From: CAVQBP01 sp963710745
GTDB lineage: Bacteria > Bacteroidota > Ignavibacteria > Ignavibacteriales > Ignavibacteriaceae
DNA: 64,000 nucleotides
NCBI GenBank assembly: GCA_963710745.1
Contig: CAVQBP010000001.1
Location: 186,001 to 250,000 of the forward strand
Direction: 5' to 3'
Below are positions 17,744-26,468 of the stretch, one piece after another (the stretch's first letter is position 1; each line of letters starts with the position of its first letter). The notes beneath the pieces are model-generated. The model worked only from the letters and a program-made list of their open reading frames with translations, was not told the origin of the DNA and ran no database searches. Both the position numbers and the translations under genes were made by a program.

Positions 17744-18595
17744 ATGATTTTTAGTCATCCTGCAGGTACTTTAGCAGCAGCGGATACTCTTAAAAGCTCC
17801 GGGGAACAGGGGGGTGGTTGGATTCTCCACCATGTAATGGATTCAAATTTTGTAGATTTTGGGCCATTAGGTAAGTTATATCTTCCTCACATCGAACTTT
17901 TTGGTATAGATCTTTCAATCACCAAAGATATTTTTTTTATTTGGGTTGTTGCCGTTATTTTAGTCCTTCTGCTCTACATTTTTTCTAAAGGATATAAAAA
18001 ATCTTTAATTCCAAAAGGATTAACCAACCTTTTTGAAATAATCGTAATATTTGTTCGAGATGAAATAGTGAAGCCCTCAATTGGAAAAGGTTATGGGGGA
18101 TTTCTTCCATATATGCTATCTTTGTTTTTTTTCATTCTCTTTGTAAATATGTTCGGATTAATTCCAACTCCCAATTTGGTGGTTCCGACTGGGAATATAG
18201 CAGTAACCGCAAGTCTGGCGCTAATTTCGTTTTTTGCAATTCAATATGGCGGCATTAAAAGTCTTGGCTTAATCCCGTACATGAAAAGTCTGGTGCCGCA
18301 TGGTATGCCCGGATGGATAATTGTAATAATGATTCCCCTGGAAATTCTAGGTTTGTTTACAAAACCTTTTGCTTTGTGTATACGTCTTTTTGCAAATATG
18401 ATTGCCGGACATATAGTAATCTTTTCACTGCTTGGATTAATATTTATTCTGCATTCTGTTTACGTTTCGCCAGTTGCAGTTGGTTTTACTTTGTTTATCG
18501 AACTGCTTGAAATACTTATCGCAGTAATTCAGGCGTATATTTTTACTATGCTTACTGCATTGTTTATCGGAATGGCAATGCATCCTGAGCATTAA
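17744..18595 (+). CDS. atpB: ATP synthase F0 subunit a
   Basis: A 283-residue integral membrane protein forming the proton half-channels next to the c ring. The hallmark is FALCIRLFANMIAGHIVIF, with the essential Arg in helix 4, followed by the C-terminal helix AVIQAYIFTMLTALFIGMA. The N-terminus is extended by about 60 residues compared with E. coli, including a polar part with HH, a form common in Bacteroidota and Chlorobi. No convincing cleavable signal peptide is seen. Confidence 0.95.
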   Translation: MIFSHPAGTLAAADTLKSSGEQGGGWILHHVMDSNFVDFGPLGKLYLPHIELFGIDLSITKDIFFIWVVAVILVLLLYIFSKGYKKSLIPKGLTNLFEIIVIFVRDEIVKPSIGKGYGGFLPYMLSLFFFILFVNMFGLIPTPNLVVPTGNIAVTASLALISFFAIQYGGIKSLGLIPYMKSLVPHGMPGWIIVIMIPLEILGLFTKPFALCIRLFANMIAGHIVIFSLLGLIFILHSVYVSPVAVGFTLFIELLEILIAVIQAYIFTMLTALFIGMAMHPEH

Positions 18596-18649
18596 TAAAT
18601 TGTAGTTATAAAATATTATCAAAAAACTCAAAATATTAGGAGGAAAATA

Positions 18650-18871
18650 ATGGATCTAGGTTGGTTAGGAGCCGGAATCGGAGCCGGTATTGCAGTTATT
18701 GGAGCCGGAATCGGCATTGGTAAACTTGCTGCATCGGCACTTGAAGCTATGGGAAGACAGCCAGAGGCTGCCGGCCCAATTCGTACAAGCATGATTATTG
18801 CCGCCGCACTTATTGAAGGTATTGCTTTCTTTGCGCTGGTCATTTGTATCCTTTTAGCAATTAAATCTTAA
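18650..18871 (+). CDS. atpE: ATP synthase F0 subunit c
   Basis: A 73-residue hairpin proteolipid. Helix 1 is glycine/alanine rich (GAGIGAGIAVIGAGIGIGK), the polar loop is RQPEA, and the ion-binding carboxylate is Glu56 in ALIEGIAFF. The residue after Glu56 is Gly, and the Gln and Ser/Thr ligands of sodium-binding c subunits are not evident, so proton coupling is the more likely reading. AGGAGG precedes the ATG at ideal spacing, which fits the high translation needed for the multimeric c ring. Confidence 0.96.
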   Translation: MDLGWLGAGIGAGIAVIGAGIGIGKLAASALEAMGRQPEAAGPIRTSMIIAAALIEGIAFFALVICILLAIKS

Positions 18872-18891
18872 TTTTTTTAAGGAATTTAATA

Positions 18892-19431
18892 ATGCTTTTT
18901 AGTTTAAGTTTAACGATTATTTCTGTTATTCTGGAAGGAATAAATCTGGTTGAGGTGAATCCTGGATTAATTATCTGGACCATTGTAACTTTTATTTTTC
19001 TTCTTATTATCTTAAAAAAAGTTGCATGGAAACCAATTCTTACAGCTTTGGATCAAAGAGAATCAGCTATTAAGGAGTCATTAGAAAAGGCTGAAAAAGC
19101 AAAAGAAGAAGCTCAAAAAGTGCTGGATGAAAATCAGGCTAACCTGGCAAAGGCTGAAGAAGAATCGAAAAAAATAATCGATCAAAGCCGGGCCTTTGCA
19201 GAAAAATTAAAAAGCCAGATGCTGCAGGAAAGTAAGCAGCAGGCACAGAAATTAGTTGCTGATGCTTCTGAAGAGATAGAAAGAAAAAAGGATGCAGCCT
19301 TTAATGAATTAAAAAATCAAATAGCAGAAATAGCTGTACAGGCTGCTGAAAAGATATTAAAAGAGAATGTGAATAAAGAAATGAACAAAAAAATTGTTAA
19401 TGATTATATAAGTGAGATTACTAAAAACTAA
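18892..19431 (+). CDS. atpF: ATP synthase F0 subunit b
   Basis: A 179-residue peripheral-stalk subunit: an N-terminal membrane helix (about residues 20-40, GLIIWTIVTFIFLLIILKKV), then a long charged coiled coil rich in Glu, Lys and Ala through residue 165. The WKPIL block after the helix is family-typical. It forms a dimer linking the a subunit to F1 through delta. It lies 20 bases after atpE and two bases before atpH. Confidence 0.95.
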   Translation: MLFSLSLTIISVILEGINLVEVNPGLIIWTIVTFIFLLIILKKVAWKPILTALDQRESAIKESLEKAEKAKEEAQKVLDENQANLAKAEEESKKIIDQSRAFAEKLKSQMLQESKQQAQKLVADASEEIERKKDAAFNELKNQIAEIAVQAAEKILKENVNKEMNKKIVNDYISEITKN

Positions 19432-19433
19432 TT

Positions 19434-19988
19434 ATGACCGATTATAGAGTTTCATATAGGTATGCATCTTCTCTGCTGCAAACTGCGGAAGAAAAAAATA
19501 TTCTCAAATTTGTTGCTAAAAGTATTCAGCTTGTAAAAGATGTAATTAAAGAAAATCCACAGTTGCAAAGGATACTTGAAAATCCTGTAATTAAACAGCA
19601 TGTTAAGGTATCAATTTTAGAAGAAATATTTAAATCTAAAGTTGATAATGATACTATGAACTTCTTAAGATTTGTTGTTCTGAAGAACAGAGAATATTTT
19701 CTTCCCAGCATACTTGAAAATTTTATGGAACTTTATGATGAGAAATTGGGAATAGTAAATGTAATTGTTAAAACAGCTTTTGAATTTGATGATGAACAAA
19801 AAAGACTTCTAAAGGAAAAACTCGAAAAGTTTTTAGATAAAAATACACGAATTGGATATTCTTTAGATGAAAATATTGTAGGTGGATTTATTGCCAGAAT
19901 TGGTGATACTGTTTATGATGCTTCTTTAAGACACCAATTGGAGCTTTTAAAGAAACAATTTTTATCTGGCGGATTATCTCTAAATTAA
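19434..19988 (+). CDS. atpH: ATP synthase F1 subunit delta
   Basis: A 184-residue OSCP/delta subunit that joins the stalk b subunits to the top of F1. The N-terminal helical bundle begins YRVSYRYASSLLQTAEE, and the C-terminal signature NIVGGFIARIGDTVYDASLRHQL is diagnostic. It starts two bases after the atpF stop. A 60-base gap with AAAAAGGAATAAAAA precedes atpA. Confidence 0.94.
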   Translation: MTDYRVSYRYASSLLQTAEEKNILKFVAKSIQLVKDVIKENPQLQRILENPVIKQHVKVSILEEIFKSKVDNDTMNFLRFVVLKNREYFLPSILENFMELYDEKLGIVNVIVKTAFEFDDEQKRLLKEKLEKFLDKNTRIGYSLDENIVGGFIARIGDTVYDASLRHQLELLKKQFLSGGLSLN

Positions 19989-20048
19989 AATTTTTAATAT
20001 TTACCAGACCAAAGCTTATTTACAAGTTTAGGTAAAAAGGAATAAAAA

Positions 20049-21599
20049 ATGGCAGAAGTAAGACCGGACGAAATTTCGGCTATATTACGAAAACAATTAT
20101 CCGGATTTGAAAGTGAAGTAGATATTTATGACGTCGGTACTGTTCTCCAGGTTGGAGATGGTATCGCACGTGTTTACGGGCTATCTAAAGTAATGGCAAG
20201 TGAACTTGTTGAATTCCCGAACGGTGTTATAGGAATGGTGCTGAACCTGGATGAGGACAGCGTCGGCTGTGTTCTTTTCGGGGAATCGACTTTAGTTAAA
20301 GAAGGAGATACTGTTAAAAGAACTAAAAGGGTGGCTTCAATTCCTGTTGGGGAACAAATGCTGGGAAGAGTAATTAGCCCCTTAGGTGTTCCTATTGATG
20401 GCAAAGGTGAAATAGTTCATGAAAAATACCAGCCTGTAGAACGGAAAGCATTAGGTGTAATCCAAAGGCAGCCCGTTAAAGAACCTTTACAAACAGGTAT
20501 TACTGCTGTTGATGCTATGATTCCAATTGGCCGCGGACAAAGAGAATTAATTATTGGTGACAGACAGACGGGTAAAACTGCTGTTGCGGTAGATACAATA
20601 ATTAATCAAAAGTATACGCATTCTGAAGAAGCAAAAGCACTTGGTATCAAACCAGTATATTGTATCTATGTTGCTATCGGACAGAAAAGCTCAACAATTG
20701 CACAAGTTGTTGCTAAACTGCAGGAACAAAATGCAATGGAGTATACAACAGTTGTCTCTGCAGCTGCATCGGAACCGGCTCCCCTGCAATTTATCGCTCC
20801 TTACTCGGGCGCTACATTAGGTGAGTATTTCAGAGATAATGGTAAACATGCTTTGGTTATCTATGACGATTTGTCAAAACAGGCTGCAGCTTACCGCGAG
20901 CTTTCATTACTTCTGAGAAGACCGCCCGGAAGAGAAGCTTATCCGGGAGATGTTTTCTACCTGCATTCAAGATTACTCGAGAGAGCTTCAAAATTAAGTG
21001 AAGAGCTTGGTGGGGGAAGTTTAACTGCTTTACCAATTATTGAAACTCAGCAAGGTGATGTCTCGGCTTATATCCCGACCAATGTTATCTCAATTACCGA
21101 CGGACAAATTTATCTGGAATCAAATCTGTTTAATGCCGGTGTCAGGCCTGCAATAAATGTTGGTATATCTGTATCACGTGTGGGTGGCAATGCTCAAATT
21201 AAAGCCATGAAAAAGGTTGCAGGCAGCCTTAAATTGGATTTAGCCCAGTATAGGGAACTTGAAGCATTTGCAAAATTTGGTTCGGACCTGGATAAATCAA
21301 CACAACGTACTCTTGCCAAAGGTGCAAGATTAGTTGAACTTCTTAAACAGGGCCAATACAATCCTGTACCTGTTGAAAAACAGGTCGTTAGTATTTTTCT
21401 TGGAACAAACGGTTATATGGATAAGGTACCTGTACATGAAATAAAAAGATATGAAAAAGAAGCACTGGAATATATAGAAGTTAAACATAACAGTATTTTT
21501 GAAAAAATTAAAAAAGAAAAACAACTTTCCGATCAAACTATTTCGGAAATAAAGAAAGCAGCCGAAGAATTTTCAGGCATATTTAAAGTGAATAGTTAG
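20049..21599 (+). CDS. atpA: ATP synthase F1 subunit alpha
   Basis: A 516-residue subunit with the Walker A motif GDRQTGKTAV (about 170-179), the catalytic-site arginine region (GVRPAINVGISVSRVGG, about 362-378), and the alpha-specific PAPLQFIAPYSG block. It binds non-exchangeable nucleotide and pairs with beta, which is not encoded nearby. The gene is 13 bases from atpG. Confidence 0.97.
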   Translation: MAEVRPDEISAILRKQLSGFESEVDIYDVGTVLQVGDGIARVYGLSKVMASELVEFPNGVIGMVLNLDEDSVGCVLFGESTLVKEGDTVKRTKRVASIPVGEQMLGRVISPLGVPIDGKGEIVHEKYQPVERKALGVIQRQPVKEPLQTGITAVDAMIPIGRGQRELIIGDRQTGKTAVAVDTIINQKYTHSEEAKALGIKPVYCIYVAIGQKSSTIAQVVAKLQEQNAMEYTTVVSAAASEPAPLQFIAPYSGATLGEYFRDNGKHALVIYDDLSKQAAAYRELSLLLRRPPGREAYPGDVFYLHSRLLERASKLSEELGGGSLTALPIIETQQGDVSAYIPTNVISITDGQIYLESNLFNAGVRPAINVGISVSRVGGNAQIKAMKKVAGSLKLDLAQYRELEAFAKFGSDLDKSTQRTLAKGARLVELLKQGQYNPVPVEKQVVSIFLGTNGYMDKVPVHEIKRYEKEALEYIEVKHNSIFEKIKKEKQLSDQTISEIKKAAEEFSGIFKVNS

Positions 21600-21612
21600 A
21601 AATTTCATCTAA

Positions 21613-22482
21613 ATGGCAACATTACGCGACATAAAAAATAGAATTAAAGGTGTGCAGAATACACAGCAGATAACCAAAGCAATGAAAATGGTTGCTGCTG
21701 CCAAATTGAGAAGAGCACAGGATAAAGTTATTAATGCGCGTCCTTATGCGCATAAAATAGCTGATCTATTTACACATTTAGTGACGGATGAAGATCTAAA
21801 TAATCCGTTTCTTATCGAAAAGGATGTGAAAAATATTGCTCTTGTTCTAGTAACAGCCGATAGAGGACTTTGCGGAGCATTCAATACAAATATAATTAAA
21901 GAAGCTACAGGTTTTATTGAAAATGATTCTCAAACAGCTTCCGTTCATGTTTTTTGTGTCGGGAAAAAAGGATTTGATTATTTTAATAAAAGAGATTATG
22001 ATGTGGTGGATAAAAGAACCGGGTTATTTTCAACGCTGGAGTATTCATCTGCATTAAATATTACAAATGAATTGATAAGAATGTATCTGGATTCAACTTT
22101 TGATAAAATAATAGTGGTTTATAATGAATTTAAATCTATTATTCAGCAAAAAATAGTTGTAGAACAATTTCTTCCGATCCCGATTAATAAGAAAACACAA
22201 GACGAAAAGAAGAATGAACCGTATTACATATTTGAGCCTGATCAAAAGTCGATTTTTGAATATTTACTTCCAAAACATTTGAAAGCTCAAATGTGGCGTA
22301 TTTTATTGGAATCGAACGCAGCAGAATTTGGTGCCAGAATGACTGCAATGGATAACGCCACTACTAATGCAAAAGAATTAATTAGAACTCTACAGCTTAA
22401 ATATAATAGAGAAAGACAAGCTGCAATTACCAAAGAAATTCTGGAAATTGTTTCCGGAGCTAACGCACTTAAAGCAAGCTAA
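21613..22482 (+). CDS. atpG: ATP synthase F1 subunit gamma
   Basis: A 289-residue central-shaft subunit. The N-terminal helix IKNRIKGVQNTQQITKAMKMV and the C-terminal helix (RMTAMDNATTNAKELI ... QAAITKEILEIVSGA) are both intact, with the Rossmann-like middle (VTADRGLCGAFNTN). In E. coli the next genes are atpD and atpC, but here ffh follows after 39 bases, so beta and epsilon must be encoded elsewhere. Confidence 0.96.
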   Translation: MATLRDIKNRIKGVQNTQQITKAMKMVAAAKLRRAQDKVINARPYAHKIADLFTHLVTDEDLNNPFLIEKDVKNIALVLVTADRGLCGAFNTNIIKEATGFIENDSQTASVHVFCVGKKGFDYFNKRDYDVVDKRTGLFSTLEYSSALNITNELIRMYLDSTFDKIIVVYNEFKSIIQQKIVVEQFLPIPINKKTQDEKKNEPYYIFEPDQKSIFEYLLPKHLKAQMWRILLESNAAEFGARMTAMDNATTNAKELIRTLQLKYNRERQAAITKEILEIVSGANALKAS

Positions 22483-22521
22483 TCTTTATTAATTTCCCTA
22501 TATATTTTAAATTTACTTATT

Positions 22522-23850
22522 ATGTTTGAAGAATTATCACTCAAATTAGATTCGACCCTGAAAAAGGTTAGCGGCCAGGGAAAAATATCTGAAAAGAATA
22601 TTTCGGATACTCTAAGGGAAATCCGGAGAGTTCTGCTGGATGCTGATGTTAATTATAAGGTAGCAAAAGACTTTATTGAAAATGTTTCATCAAGAGCTTT
22701 AGGTAAAGATGTAGTAGCTTCGATATCACCCGGTCAGCTGATAACTAAAATTCTTTATGATGAATTAGTCAATTTATTAGGCGGAAGCCAGACAGAAATA
22801 AAGATAAATGGATCCGGGATCACAATTTTACTAATTGTTGGTTTGCAAGGTTCGGGAAAAACAACATTTTGTGGTAAATTAGCGAAACGGCTAAAGGAAA
22901 ATGGGCGTAAGGTCTTGATGGTTGCTGCAGATATTTACCGTCCTGCAGCTATAGAACAGCTTAAACTTTTAGGAGGCCAGGTTAGTGTTCCTGTTTTCTC
23001 TTTAGAAGAAAGAGATGCAAGAAAAGTTGCATCAAATTCTATAGAATTTGCTAAAGAAAAGAATTTAAATACAGTTATAATTGATACTGCAGGCCGTCTT
23101 CATGTAGATGAAGAGATGATGACCGAGATCTCGGATATTAAATCAATTGTTAAACCGACAGAAATTCTATTTGTTGTCGATTCAATGACCGGTCAGGATG
23201 CCGTTAATTCGGCAAAAGCTTTTAATGAGACAGTTAATTATGATGGGATTGTTCTTACAAAACTTGATGGTGATGCCCGGGGCGGTTCCGCTTTATCTAT
23301 TAGAACTGTTGTTGGTAAGCCGATAAAATTTATCAGCAATGGTGAAAAATTAAAAGATCTTGAACCTTTTTACCCTGACAGACTTGCATCACGAATTTTA
23401 GGCAAAGGAGACATAATTTCTCTTGTTGAAAAGGCTCAGGAAAGCTTCGATACTAGGGAAGCCGAGAAATTAGAAGAAAAATTAAGGAAAAATAAATTTG
23501 ATTTTAATGATTTTCTTAAGCAAATTAAAGTCATTAAGAAAATGGGTTCTCTAACTTCGCTGTTAGGAATGATTCCGGGGCTGAATTCTCAAATTAAGAA
23601 TGCCCAGGTTGATGATAATGCTTTAATTAAAGTTGAAGCTATTATTAATTCCATGACTATAGAGGAGAGGGTAAAACCCAAAATTTTAAACGGGAGCCGC
23701 CGGAAAAGAATAGCCCGGGGCAGCGGAACATCAATTCAGGATGTAAACCGTTTAGTAAAACAGTTTGGAGAAATGCAGAAAATGATGGGGAAACTGAGCC
23801 GGAAGGGCATCAGCAATTCGTTATTAAATAGTGTTGCTCCAAATAAGTAA
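22522..23850 (+). CDS. ffh: Signal recognition particle GTPase Ffh
   Basis: A 442-residue SRP54 protein. It has an N-terminal four-helix domain (1-90), a GTPase G domain with GLQGSGKTTFCGKLA (P-loop, about 113-127), DTAGR (G3) and TKLDGDARGG (G4/G5), then a C-terminal M domain (about 300-440) that binds 4.5S RNA and signal peptides. The M domain shows the RRKRIARGSGTS motif. It targets nascent membrane proteins to FtsY and SecYEG. It heads the conserved ffh-rpsP-khpA-rimM-trmD-rplS cluster. Confidence 0.97.
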   Translation: MFEELSLKLDSTLKKVSGQGKISEKNISDTLREIRRVLLDADVNYKVAKDFIENVSSRALGKDVVASISPGQLITKILYDELVNLLGGSQTEIKINGSGITILLIVGLQGSGKTTFCGKLAKRLKENGRKVLMVAADIYRPAAIEQLKLLGGQVSVPVFSLEERDARKVASNSIEFAKEKNLNTVIIDTAGRLHVDEEMMTEISDIKSIVKPTEILFVVDSMTGQDAVNSAKAFNETVNYDGIVLTKLDGDARGGSALSIRTVVGKPIKFISNGEKLKDLEPFYPDRLASRILGKGDIISLVEKAQESFDTREAEKLEEKLRKNKFDFNDFLKQIKVIKKMGSLTSLLGMIPGLNSQIKNAQVDDNALIKVEAIINSMTIEERVKPKILNGSRRKRIARGSGTSIQDVNRLVKQFGEMQKMMGKLSRKGISNSLLNSVAPNK

Positions 23851-23890
23851 ATTTTTTTATTATTAGAAAGTAAATCGGAGGTTAAAAAAC

Positions 23891-24418
23891 TTGGCAGTAA
23901 AGTTAAGATTGAGAAGAATGGGTAAGAAAAAACAGCCTATTTATAAAGTTGTTGCCGCTGATTCCAGATCACCTAGAGATGGGAAATTTCTTGAATCGGT
24001 TGGATTATATAATCCGCTTACCAATCCTCATACAATTGTTTTGAATGAAGACAGAGTATTTTACTGGTTAAATAATGGAGCTCAACCGACTGATACCGTA
24101 AAAAGTCTGTTTCGGCAAAAAGGCATTACACTAAAAAAAGATCTAATTAAGAAAGGATTTTCTGAAGAGAAGATTCAAGAAGAATTGAACAAGTGGGAAA
24201 AATTAAAAGAAGCTTCCGGAAAGAAGAGCAGCACTGGTAAGAAAAAGGCATCAGAAAAATCCGAACCGGAAAGTAAGACTGAAGCAGAAGTTTCAGCTGA
24301 AAATACTACTAGTACAGAAAATATTTCACAAGAAGAGCCTGAGAAAAATACTATTGAAAACAGTACAGCAGAAGTAAAGGGCGCTGCTTCTGATGAGAAT
24401 GCTTCAAATAAAGAATAA
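23891..24418 (+). CDS. rpsP: Ribosomal protein S16 with long charged tail
   Basis: The first 85 residues are canonical S16: KLRLRRMGKKKQPIYKVVAADSR is the N-terminal signature block in two parts. Residues 100-175 form an added tail rich in Glu, Lys, Ser and Ala that is probably disordered. Most bacterial S16 proteins are 80-90 residues long; tails of this sort are known in Bacteroidota. The start is TTG, set by GGAGG nine bases upstream. It is a 30S assembly protein. Confidence 0.95.
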   Translation: MAVKLRLRRMGKKKQPIYKVVAADSRSPRDGKFLESVGLYNPLTNPHTIVLNEDRVFYWLNNGAQPTDTVKSLFRQKGITLKKDLIKKGFSEEKIQEELNKWEKLKEASGKKSSTGKKKASEKSEPESKTEAEVSAENTTSTENISQEEPEKNTIENSTAEVKGAASDENASNKE

Positions 24419-24500
24419 GAATTTTATTTTCTTATTTTTTTATAGATAATTCTCCTGTGCTTTTAATAAACTGGTGCTCTAAATTAGGAGGCTTGTTCAT

Positions 24501-24734
24501 ATGAAAGAATTCATTGAATTCATTGCGAAGCATTTAGTCGATCATCCTGACAATGTTGTAATTGAAGAAAAAATGCCTGAAGAAAATAAGGTTATTCTTT
24601 CATTGAAAGTACAGGCAGATGATGTTGGGAAAGTAATTGGAAAGCAGGGTAAAACTGCGCAGGCGATGCGAACTCTTCTAACTGCAATTGCAGCTAAGGA
24701 TGGGAAACGGGCAATTTTGGAAATACTAGATTAA
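24501..24734 (+). CDS. khpA: KH-domain RNA-binding protein KhpA
   Basis: A 77-residue single KH domain with the GxxG loop in VGKVIGKQGKTAQAMRTLL. KhpA binds RNA, often with KhpB/Jag, and affects cell division and ribosome assembly in Gram-positive bacteria. The place between rpsP and rimM is the classical one. AGGAGG lies 11 bases before the ATG. Confidence 0.93.
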   Translation: MKEFIEFIAKHLVDHPDNVVIEEKMPEENKVILSLKVQADDVGKVIGKQGKTAQAMRTLLTAIAAKDGKRAILEILD

Positions 24735-24748
24735 TACTTTTCTGAATT

Positions 24749-25261
24749 GTGCCGGAGTTTTTTCTTATTGCCAAAATTCAATCTGCTTTTAATAAAGACG
24801 GATTTGTCAGAATCTCTGTTCATTCTGATTTTCCCCGGCGTTTTTTTAATCTGCGGAAAGTCTATATAGATTTTTCCGGAATAAAAAAAGAATTTTATGT
24901 GGAAGAAATTAAAAAGAAAAAAGATGTGTTTATTTTAAAGTTTGCCAATTTTAACAGTGATAATGATGTTGAAGTGTTGCTGGGAAAAGATATTTTTGTT
25001 GATGAGAATGATGTAGTAAAACTTCCCGAGGATCAATATTTTATACATGATATTATCGGAAGCACAGTTTTCAGAAATAAAATTTTGGTCGGAAAAATAG
25101 TAGACGTGCTGTCATTACCGGCTAATGATGTTTATGTAATTGATGCTGATGGTAAAGAAATTTTGATACCTGCAGTAAAAGAGTTCATTGAAAAATTTAT
25201 ACCTTCGGAAAAAAAACTGATTCTGGTTCCGGGGGCCGATATTGATTACAATGAGAATTGA
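24749..25261 (+). CDS. rimM: 16S rRNA processing protein RimM
   Basis: A 170-residue protein with an N-terminal RimM beta-barrel (about 1-85) and a C-terminal PRC-barrel-like domain (about 92-165, DIIGSTVF ... ILIPAVKEFIEKF). It binds S19 and helps maturation of the 30S head. The start is GTG at 24749, 14 bases after the khpA stop. The 3' end overlaps trmD by 11 bases. Confidence 0.92.
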   Translation: MPEFFLIAKIQSAFNKDGFVRISVHSDFPRRFFNLRKVYIDFSGIKKEFYVEEIKKKKDVFILKFANFNSDNDVEVLLGKDIFVDENDVVKLPEDQYFIHDIIGSTVFRNKILVGKIVDVLSLPANDVYVIDADGKEILIPAVKEFIEKFIPSEKKLILVPGADIDYNEN

Positions 25262-25922
25262 TATTATTTCTGCAGTACCTGATTTATTAGTTAGTCCCTT
25301 AAATTCCAGCATTATCAAAAGGGCTCAGGACAAGAAGAAGATAAACATTAACATACATAATCTTAGAGATTATGCTTTTAATAAACATAAGCAGATAGAT
25401 GATAAACCTTTCGGCGGTGAACCGGGTATGGTTCTTAAGCCGGAACCGTTCTTTGAATGTATTGAAAAATTACTGCTGGAAAGAGAATACGAGCATATAA
25501 TTTTTACTTCCCCCAAAGGGAAGATTTTTGATCAAAAAAATGCGAACAGATTTTCTCTTTGTAAAAATTTGATGATCGTTGCAGGGCATTATAAGGAAAT
25601 AGACGATAGAGTCAGAGAAAGGTTTGCAACTGATGAGATTTCTATCGGAAAATTTATTCTGACAGGAGGTGAATTACCTGCATTAATGATTATTGATGCT
25701 GTTGTAAGAGTAATACCCGGAGTTTTAAACGATAGCGAATCTGCTCTCAATGATTCTTTCCAGGATGGAGATATAATTCAAGCACCGTGTTATACTAGAC
25801 CGGCAGTTTATAAAGAAATGAAAGTCCCGGAGGTTCTTTTATCAGGAAATGAGAAAGAAATAAAAAAGTGGAAAGAAGCGCAGTCAATAAAATTAACTGA
25901 AGAGTGGAAGAAAAATAATTAA
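25251..25922 (+). CDS. trmD: tRNA (guanine-37-N1) methyltransferase
   Basis: TrmD methylates G37 of tRNAs with CCN and some CUN/CGG anticodons, using SAM bound in a trefoil knot. The start is taken as the ATG at 25251 (MRIDIISAVPDLL); an in-frame TTG three codons earlier adds nothing to the family N-terminus. Motifs seen: KPFGGEPGMVLKPEP, SPKGKIFDQ, GHYKEIDDRVRE with the catalytic Asp region, and FILTGGELPALMIID. At about 223 residues it is of normal length. It overlaps rimM by 11 bases. Confidence 0.95.
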   Translation: MRIDIISAVPDLLVSPLNSSIIKRAQDKKKININIHNLRDYAFNKHKQIDDKPFGGEPGMVLKPEPFFECIEKLLLEREYEHIIFTSPKGKIFDQKNANRFSLCKNLMIVAGHYKEIDDRVRERFATDEISIGKFILTGGELPALMIIDAVVRVIPGVLNDSESALNDSFQDGDIIQAPCYTRPAVYKEMKVPEVLLSGNEKEIKKWKEAQSIKLTEEWKKNN

Positions 25923-25928
25923 AAGTTG

Positions 25929-25940
25929 CGTAACTTTGAT
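25929..25940 (+). promoter_or_regulatory. Candidate promoter -7 box upstream of rplS
   Basis: CGTAACTTTGAT is identical to the 12-mer upstream of dnaE and includes TAACTTTG (TAnnTTTG consensus). It lies in the 120-base gap after trmD, 105 bases upstream of rplS, which would let rplS be transcribed on its own in addition to read-through. No clear -33 element is seen. Confidence 0.35.
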
Positions 25941-26042
25941 CTTGATAAAACACAATAGTATAGGTTATAAAGTATTTATAAATAAACATTAAACAATTTG
26001 AAAAGAAGAATTAATTTTATTGATTAAATTAGCGGAGAAAAA

Positions 26043-26384
26043 ATGGTTAACATTAAAAATATATTACCGGATCAATTTAAATCGGATATTCCGAACTTTA
26101 ACCCGGGAGATCATGTAAAAGTACATGTTAGAGTAATAGAAGGAGATAAGGAAAGAATTCAGCCCTTTGAAGGAGATGTAATTAGTATAAGAGGCTCTGG
26201 TTTGGCAAAGACCTTTACAGTTAGAAAAATTTCAAGCGGTGTTGGTGTTGAAAGAATATTTCCTTACAATTCACCTAAAATTGCAAAATTAGAACTTCTT
26301 AAAGAAGGAAATGTCAGGAGAGCGAAACTTTATTATCTGCGTAAACTTTCGGGTAAAGCTGCTAAAATTAAAACAAAAAATTAA
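26043..26384 (+). CDS. rplS: Ribosomal protein L19
   Basis: A 113-residue L19 with the conserved blocks PNFNPGDHVKVHVRVIEG, RIQPFEGDVISIRGSG, FTVRKISSGVGVERIFPYNSP and the C-terminal RRAKLYYLRKLSGKAAKI. It sits at the 30S-50S interface. The start follows GCGGAGAAAAA, with GGAG seven bases upstream. It closes the ffh-rplS cluster and is followed directly by a rho-independent terminator. Confidence 0.97.
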   Translation: MVNIKNILPDQFKSDIPNFNPGDHVKVHVRVIEGDKERIQPFEGDVISIRGSGLAKTFTVRKISSGVGVERIFPYNSPKIAKLELLKEGNVRRAKLYYLRKLSGKAAKIKTKN

Positions 26385-26406
26385 TTAACAGCTTTTTATT
26401 AATTTA

Positions 26407-26436
26407 AGAGAGCATATATGCTCTCTTTTTTATTTT
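26407..26436 (+). terminator. Rho-independent terminator after rplS
   Basis: The near-perfect palindrome AGAGAGCATATATGCTCTCT is followed immediately by a T-rich run. It lies 22 bases past the rplS stop and marks the end of the ribosomal cluster. Confidence 0.9.
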
Positions 26437-26468
26437 AAAAATATCATTAGAATTTTCTTTTAATTAAA

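Noticed and set aside
18628..18843. Antisense Pro/Ala-rich ORF opposite atpE
   Set aside because: A shadow of the Gly/Ala-rich c-subunit codons; no own signals.
18650..18871. Sodium-coupled ATP synthase
   Set aside because: The residue after Glu56 is Gly and the Gln/Ser ligand set is not apparent, so proton coupling is more likely.
25242..25250. TTG start for trmD three codons upstream
   Set aside because: The ATG at 25251 matches the family N-terminus (MRIDIIS) exactly.
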